Source of the DNA: Neotamlana sargassicola
GTDB taxonomy: Bacteria; Bacteroidota; Bacteroidia; Flavobacteriales; Flavobacteriaceae
DNA: 64,000 bases
Direction of reading: 5' to 3'
NCBI RefSeq assembly: GCF_020523965.1
Contig: NZ_JAJAPX010000004.1
Span: forward strand, 124,001-188,000
Each line of letters begins with the position of its first letter. The first letter of the stretch is position 1. Below, piece after piece: positions 59,187 through 64,000 of this stretch. A program made the position numbers and the translations under genes. A model generated the notes under the pieces. The model did no database searches, had not been told where the DNA came from, and saw only the letters and a program-made list of their open reading frames with translations.

Positions 59187-60917
59187 ATGATACACATAGA
59201 ACCAAAAATTTTAGAACGAATTAATTCGTGGTTAACTCCAACTTTTGATGCCAACACGCAGGCAGAAATAAAAGACAGTATTGCCAACAACCCAAAAGAT
59301 ATTCAAGAAAGTTTTTACAAAGACTTAGAATTTGGTACTGGTGGCATGCGCGGTGTTATGGGTATTGGTACAAACCGAATTAATAAATATACATTAGGAA
59401 AAAGTACACAAGGCTTAAGTAATTACTTAAAAACATCGTTTCCAGGCGAAAAAATAAAAACTGTAATTGCTTACGATTGCAGAAACAATAGTAAAACACT
59501 AGCCAAAGTAGTTGCCGATGTATTTTCTGCAAATGGTATTGAAGTATTTTTATTTGAAGATTTACGCCCAACACCAGAATTATCTTTTGCAGTAAAACAT
59601 TTAAATTGCCATTGTGGTATAGTTTTAACAGCCTCTCATAACCCGCCAGAATACAACGGTTACAAAGTATATTGGCAAGACGGAGGGCAATTAGTTCCCC
59701 CACATGATGCTGCTGTAATAAAAACGATAAACGATCTAGAATATTCAGATATTAAATTTGAAGCTAACGATAGTTTAATTAATTATATAGGTAAAGAAGT
59801 AGACGATATTTTTGTTGATGCCTCTGTAAAAAACGGATGCGTTGGCGCTACTCAAGATGCTAAAGATAATTTAAAAATTGTTTTCACTTCGCTTCATGGC
59901 ACTTCAATCACCGCAGTTCCAGAAACTTTAAAACGTGCTGGATTTAAAAATGTGCATATTGTAAAGGAGCAAGAAGTACCTAACGGAAATTTCCCAACGG
60001 TAAAATCGCCAAACCCAGAAGAACCAGCGGCCTTAAAAATGGCATTAGAGCTGGCTAACGAGGTTGATGCAGATATTGTTATTGGCACCGACCCAGATTG
60101 CGATCGTTTAGGAGTTGCTGTTAGAAACAGTGAAGGTGAATTACAACTTTTAAACGGAAATCAAACCATGGTTATGATGACCGATTTCCTATTAAAACAA
60201 TGGAAAGCTGAAGATAAAATAAAAGGTAAAGAATTTATTGCAACAACAATAGTATCTACGCCAATGCTAAAAGATTTAGCTAAAGCTTATGGTGTAGATA
60301 TTAAAATTGTTTTAACCGGATTTAAATGGATTGCTAAACTTATTTACGATTACCCTGAGTTAGATTTTATTGGTGGTGGCGAAGAAAGTTTTGGTTTTAT
60401 GGTGGGCGATTTTGTTCGCGATAAAGATGCTGTAACCTCTACCCTTTTAGCTTGCGAAATTGCTGCAATTGCAAAATCTCAAGGAAGTTCTTTCTACGAA
60501 GAATTACTTAAACTTTATGTTGAGCACGGTTGCTTTAAAGAAAAATTAATTTCACTTACCAAAAAAGGTATTGAAGGCGCCGAAGAAATAAAACAAATGA
60601 TGATTGACGCTCGCGAAACACCTTTTGAAACTATAAACGGCTCAAAAGTTGTAAAGTTTGAAGACTATCAAACATCAAAAGCAAAACACTTACTTACCGG
60701 CGAAGAAACCGATATTGATGTACCAAAATCTAACGTGCTAATTTATTACACCGAAGATGGAAGCCAAATCGCTTTAAGACCAAGCGGGACAGAACCTAAA
60801 ATAAAATTCTATGTAAGTGTTAACAAAAGTTTAGACAGTGTAGAAAACTTTAAAAACACAGAAGCAGAACTAGATAAAAAAGCAGAAGATATCTTAAAAG
60901 ATATGAAGCTAATATAA
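59187..60917 (+). CDS. Phospho-sugar mutase (phosphoglucomutase/phosphomannomutase family)
   Basis: Alpha-D-phosphohexomutase of 576 residues starting at ATG 59187; the TTG two codons earlier is an unlikely start. All four family motifs are present: the phosphoserine loop [13 protein letters not shown], the magnesium loop [11 protein letters not shown], the sugar-binding loop GGEESFGF and the phosphate loop [12 protein letters not shown]. Length over 550 residues puts it with PgcA/PGM2-type enzymes, which interconvert glucose-1- and glucose-6-phosphate (or mannose or pentose forms). Cytoplasmic. The ABC exporter gene starts four bases after its stop. Confidence 0.94.
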   Translation: MIHIEPKILERINSWLTPTFDANTQAEIKDSIANNPKDIQESFYKDLEFGTGGMRGVMGIGTNRINKYTLGKSTQGLSNYLKTSFPGEKIKTVIAYDCRNNSKTLAKVVADVFSANGIEVFLFEDLRPTPELSFAVKHLNCHCGIVLTASHNPPEYNGYKVYWQDGGQLVPPHDAAVIKTINDLEYSDIKFEANDSLINYIGKEVDDIFVDASVKNGCVGATQDAKDNLKIVFTSLHGTSITAVPETLKRAGFKNVHIVKEQEVPNGNFPTVKSPNPEEPAALKMALELANEVDADIVIGTDPDCDRLGVAVRNSEGELQLLNGNQTMVMMTDFLLKQWKAEDKIKGKEFIATTIVSTPMLKDLAKAYGVDIKIVLTGFKWIAKLIYDYPELDFIGGGEESFGFMVGDFVRDKDAVTSTLLACEIAAIAKSQGSSFYEELLKLYVEHGCFKEKLISLTKKGIEGAEEIKQMMIDARETPFETINGSKVVKFEDYQTSKAKHLLTGEETDIDVPKSNVLIYYTEDGSQIALRPSGTEPKIKFYVSVNKSLDSVENFKNTEAELDKKAEDILKDMKLI

Positions 60918-60921
60918 TTGA

Positions 60922-62781
60922 ATGAACGAATTTTTTAAAATATTAAGGTACGCAAAACCTTATAAAAAATATGCAATAGGACACATTATTTCTAATGTGT
61001 TTTTTGCTTTATTTGGGACACTTTCTTTTGTAGCTTTAAAACCTATGCTCGATGTTATTTTTGAAAAAAACATCGATCCGTGTACAGGTAAAACTATAAT
61101 TACCAACCCAACAGCGCCTATTTACAAAGGTATTTGGGAAATTGGCGACTATTTTGAAGGCTTTTTAGCTTACAGAATGCATGTATTTACTGGCGGAGAC
61201 AAATCAAAAGCCCTTATTTTTGTAATCCTGTTGCTAGTTCTTGCTTTTTTATTAAAAAACATCTCTGGATATTTAGCAAACTACTTTATGGTATTTTTAC
61301 GTAACGGAGTTATTCGCGATATTCGTAACACGGTTTACAATAAAATATTAGAATTACCATTATCCTATTTTTCCGAAAAAAGAAAAGGTGATATAATGTC
61401 GCGCGTAACGGGCGATGTAAACGACTTACAATACTCAATGCTACCTGTTTTAGAGCTTATTGTTCGAGAGCCATTAACCATTCTGTTTTCGCTAATTGCC
61501 ATGATAATTATAAGTACAAAACTTACAGTATTTGTATTTATTTTTATACCCATAGTTGGTTTTGTTATTTCTAAAATTGGTAAAAGTTTAAAACGTAAAT
61601 CAGACCGAGTACAGCGCGAACAAGGTTTATTTTTATCAACTTTAGAAGAAACTTTAGGTGGCTTACGCATCATAAAAGGTTTTAATGTTGAAAAATTATT
61701 TAATGAAAAATTTAAAGCCTCAACCCAACGGTTTTATAATTTTTCAAACAAATTATTAATCAGGCAAAGTTTAGCCTCACCTTCAAGCGAATTTTTAGGC
61801 ATTTGCATGATTGCAGTTATTTTATGGTTTGGAGGTAATTTAATTTTAAACGACGCTTCCGAATCGTTTTTAACAGGAAGTAAATTTTTAGTTTATATAG
61901 GGCTAGCCTACAACATTTTAACACCTGCAAAAGCCTTTTCTAGAGGTTTAGTAAATGTAAAAAAAGGAGGTTCTGCAGCAGAGCGTATTCAGGAAATTTT
62001 AACCGCTAAAAATCCGCTTCAAGATATACCAAATGCTGTTGAAAAATCTGGGTTTAATTCCAAAATTGAATTTAAAAACATATCATTTAAATATGATAAA
62101 GAGTATGTTTTAAAAGATTTTTCTTTAACTATACCAAAAGGAAAAACTGTAGCTCTTGTTGGGCAATCTGGTAGTGGAAAATCTACTTTAGCAAACTTAA
62201 TCACACGCTTTTACGATGTAAACAAAGGGAGTATTTTAATTGATGGGCAAGACATAAAAACGCTTACTATTTCATCATTAAGAAAACAATTAGGCATTGT
62301 TACTCAAGACGCTATTTTGTTTAACGATAGTATTAAAAGCAATTTGCAATTAGGAAAAGAATATGCTACCGACGAAGAGGTTATCGATGCCCTAAAAATA
62401 GCTAATGCTTGGGAATTTGTTAAAGAATTACCTGAAGGCATTGAAACCAACATTGGAGATTCTGGAAATAAACTATCTGGCGGCCAAAAACAACGCTTAA
62501 GCATTGCTAGAGCCGTGTTAAAAAGCCCTCCTATTATGGTGTTAGATGAAGCAACATCTGCTTTAGATACCGAAAGTGAGCGTTTAGTACAAGTTGCTCT
62601 AGAAAACATGATGAAAAACAGAACGTCTATAGTTATTGCACACCGACTTTCTACGATACAAAATGCCGACAATATTGTAGTTTTAAACAAAGGAGAAATT
62701 GTAGAACAAGGCAAACATGACGAGCTTATTTCAAAAAATGGCACCTACAAAAAACTTGTAGATATGCAAAGCTTCGAATAA
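60922..62781 (+). CDS. MsbA-like ABC exporter (permease-ATPase fusion)
   Basis: Half-transporter of 619 residues. Transmembrane domain at about 1-340 with roughly six helices; ATPase domain at about 375-615 with Walker A GQSGSGKSTLAN, the Q-loop VTQDAILFND, the signature LSGGQKQRLSIARAVL, Walker B IMVLDEATSALD and the switch His in IAHRLSTI. It forms a homodimer that exports or flips a hydrophobic substrate. The name MsbA (lipid A flippase) is often attached to such genes in Bacteroidota, but the sequence alone does not fix the substrate. An extra periplasmic loop (IDPCTGKTIITNPTAPIYKG) between helices 1 and 2 is characteristic here. Confidence 0.93.
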   Translation: MNEFFKILRYAKPYKKYAIGHIISNVFFALFGTLSFVALKPMLDVIFEKNIDPCTGKTIITNPTAPIYKGIWEIGDYFEGFLAYRMHVFTGGDKSKALIFVILLLVLAFLLKNISGYLANYFMVFLRNGVIRDIRNTVYNKILELPLSYFSEKRKGDIMSRVTGDVNDLQYSMLPVLELIVREPLTILFSLIAMIIISTKLTVFVFIFIPIVGFVISKIGKSLKRKSDRVQREQGLFLSTLEETLGGLRIIKGFNVEKLFNEKFKASTQRFYNFSNKLLIRQSLASPSSEFLGICMIAVILWFGGNLILNDASESFLTGSKFLVYIGLAYNILTPAKAFSRGLVNVKKGGSAAERIQEILTAKNPLQDIPNAVEKSGFNSKIEFKNISFKYDKEYVLKDFSLTIPKGKTVALVGQSGSGKSTLANLITRFYDVNKGSILIDGQDIKTLTISSLRKQLGIVTQDAILFNDSIKSNLQLGKEYATDEEVIDALKIANAWEFVKELPEGIETNIGDSGNKLSGGQKQRLSIARAVLKSPPIMVLDEATSALDTESERLVQVALENMMKNRTSIVIAHRLSTIQNADNIVVLNKGEIVEQGKHDELISKNGTYKKLVDMQSFE

Positions 62782-62803
62782 AATTTATTAAAAATTAAAC
62801 ATA

Positions 62804-62839
62804 AAAAAAAGGATAGAGATTTGGGCAGCTATCCTTTTT
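62804..62839 (+). terminator. Terminator of the ABC exporter operon
   Basis: AAAAAGGATAG / CTATCCTTTTT around AGATTTGGGCAG. From here to 63061 there is no gene I can see, only A+T-rich sequence and the sigma promoter region. Confidence 0.8.
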
Positions 62840-63061
62840 CAGTTTTTGTTAGACTTGGGGACGACTAACATATAAGTAGGTTTCTACACCAAATATAAAG
62901 TATAATTCAAGTTTACACAAGAAAAACATCCATTTTATCGTTTTTATATGCGTTTCATCGATTATATTAAAATCAAAATATTGATTTTCAACCAATTGTG
63001 TTTTCTAGATAAAAAAATACTTTTAATTAAACTTTTAGTACTTTTAGAAGTCTAATTACAA

Positions 63062-63613
63062 ATGGATTTTGTGACAGAAGAAGTAGATTTACTTAAACAA
63101 TTACAATCTAGCACCAATAAGGAGGTCGCCTTTAAAGAATTATTAAATCTTTACAAGGAACGCCTATATTGGCACATAAGGAATATCGTAAAGTCTCACG
63201 ACGATACGGACGACGTGTTACAAAACACCTTCATTAAAATTTATAAAAATATAGATAAATTTAAAGGAGATAGTAAGATTTATTCATGGATGTATCGCAT
63301 TGCCACAAACGAGTCGCTCACTTTTTTAAATCAAAAAGCAAAACGTTTACAAATTACTAGCGAAGAAGTTCAAGAACTTGCAATAAACAACTTAACATCC
63401 GATGTTTATTTTGAGGGTGATGCCATCCAATTAAAATTACAAAAAGCCATTGCTACATTACCAGAAAAACAACAATTGGTGTTTAATATGAAATACTTTC
63501 AAGATTTAAAATACAGCGAAATGTCTGATATTTTAGAAACCAGCGAAGGCGCTTTAAAAGCATCATACCACTTAGCAGCAAAAAAAATTGAAGCATATTT
63601 AACTAGCAATTAA
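63062..63613 (+). CDS. ECF-type RNA polymerase sigma factor
   Basis: Sigma-70 family protein of 183 residues. Region 2 (about 20-90) includes HDDTDDVLQNTFIKIYKNIDKFKGDSKIYSWMYRIATNESLTFL, and region 4 (about 125-180) includes LPEKQQLVFNMKYFQDLKYSEMSDILETSEGALKASYHLAAKKIE. Not closely similar to the sigma factor at 27139. The next gene, cut by the window, has the size and topology of a membrane anti-sigma partner. Confidence 0.93.
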   Translation: MDFVTEEVDLLKQLQSSTNKEVAFKELLNLYKERLYWHIRNIVKSHDDTDDVLQNTFIKIYKNIDKFKGDSKIYSWMYRIATNESLTFLNQKAKRLQITSEEVQELAINNLTSDVYFEGDAIQLKLQKAIATLPEKQQLVFNMKYFQDLKYSEMSDILETSEGALKASYHLAAKKIEAYLTSN

Positions 63614-63645
63614 ACCTTTATTAAAATTTATAGTCTTATTTAAAG

Positions 63646-64000
63646 ATGAGCAATAATAGTTTACATAACATAAAAAAAAGCGGATTTAAAGTGCCTCAAG
63701 ATTATTTTACAAATCTTGATGATACTTTGCTTACCGTTACAAAACTTAAAAATGAAGTAAACAAAACTGGCTTTAGCACGCCTAACAACTATTTTGACAC
63801 TCTAGAAACATCTGTTTTAAATAAAGTGTCAAAGCGAAAAGCAACTAAAGTTATCTCTATATTTAGTAAAAAAAATATAGTATATGCCTCAAGCATTGCC
63901 GCCGCAGTTATTTTATTATTCAGCCTAACACTTTTTAATAAACAAAACATAAGCTGGAACACTCTAGATGTAGACACTGTTGAAAATTACATTTTAAACG
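63646..64000 (+). CDS. Probable membrane anti-sigma protein (5' part only)
   Basis: Open from ATG 63646 to the window end, 118 codons visible. The N-terminal half has two copies of a similar motif (SGFKVPQDYFTNLDDTLL and TGFSTPNNYFDTLETSVL), and a single membrane helix follows at about 84-102 (IVYASSIAAAVILLFSLTL). It starts 32 bases after the sigma gene. Such proteins with repeated VPxxYF motifs follow ECF sigma genes in Bacteroidota and are thought to restrain them; the C-terminal part is missing. Confidence 0.82.
   Translation, partial: MSNNSLHNIKKSGFKVPQDYFTNLDDTLLTVTKLKNEVNKTGFSTPNNYFDTLETSVLNKVSKRKATKVISIFSKKNIVYASSIAAAVILLFSLTLFNKQNISWNTLDVDTVENYILN

Noticed and set aside
59380-59703. 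107-codon antisense open frame in the phosphohexomutase gene
   Set aside because: Shadow of a well-supported enzyme gene with all catalytic motifs; the antisense product has no recognisable domain.

Overview
The window looks like a chromosomal segment of a member of the Flavobacteriaceae (phylum Bacteroidota), probably marine. Evidence seen in the sequence: low G+C; recurrent TAnnTTTG promoter elements; lipoproteins with Cys followed by Ser/Asp/Glu; two proteins with C-terminal type IX secretion (Por) sorting domains; a TonB-dependent receptor; Zn-ribbon-free L31; a 950-residue CarB; and families restricted to or enriched in this phylum (DUF4252, DUF3810, DUF4199, GlmU-like sugar nucleotidyltransferase). 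No tRNA, rRNA, prophage, transposase, CRISPR or recognisable defence locus was seen. Most of it is ordinary core genome.

Layout. 1-3.2 kb: thiamine salvage pair tenA-thiD, converging on the dipeptidase pepD. 3.3-8.8 kb: a DUF3810 membrane protein and two secreted amidohydrolases, several of whose domains lack metal ligands. 8.8-13 kb: the only visibly unstable stretch, with a large T9SS protein between an intact DUF6503-like lipoprotein gene and a decayed copy of it, each gene end carrying a copy of a 130-bp palindromic element. 13-23.8 kb: rRNA/tRNA 2'-O-methyltransferases, M48 protease, DEAD-box helicase, sirtuin, SMR exporter, glycosyltransferase and haem-binding protein. 23.9-30.1 kb: purB, an ECF sigma / anti-sigma / DUF4252 operon, an S41 protease and a Dph6-like ATPase.

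30.4-37.7 kb is a complete vitamin B12 uptake locus. A cobalamin riboswitch precedes a BtuB-type receptor and a beta-propeller surface lipoprotein of BtuG type. Divergently placed are a BtuF-like protein without signal peptide and the btuF-btuC-btuD ABC importer. 37.8-43 kb: rmuC, an acyl-CoA thioesterase and a large secreted M43 metalloprotease. 43-46.2 kb: carB without its allosteric domain, and rpmH. 46.5-55.7 kb: TPR protein, cardiolipin synthase, lytic transglycosylase, small enzymes, mtaB, an orphan family-5 binding protein and two tandem YhhN-like membrane proteins. 55.8-62.8 kb: GlmU-like transferase and rpmE2, then a co-directional run DUF4199 / GT2 / phosphohexomutase / ABC exporter. 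The window ends in a second ECF sigma factor with the start of its probable anti-sigma partner.

The items most worth a second look are: the DUF6503 duplication with its flipped palindromic element; the arrangement of the B12 locus, in particular the BtuF-like protein without signal peptide and the lack of a second riboswitch in front of btuFCD; the metal-site-less amidohydrolase domains; and the structured leader of the DEAD-box helicase. I did not see a convincing wholly new multi-gene system.
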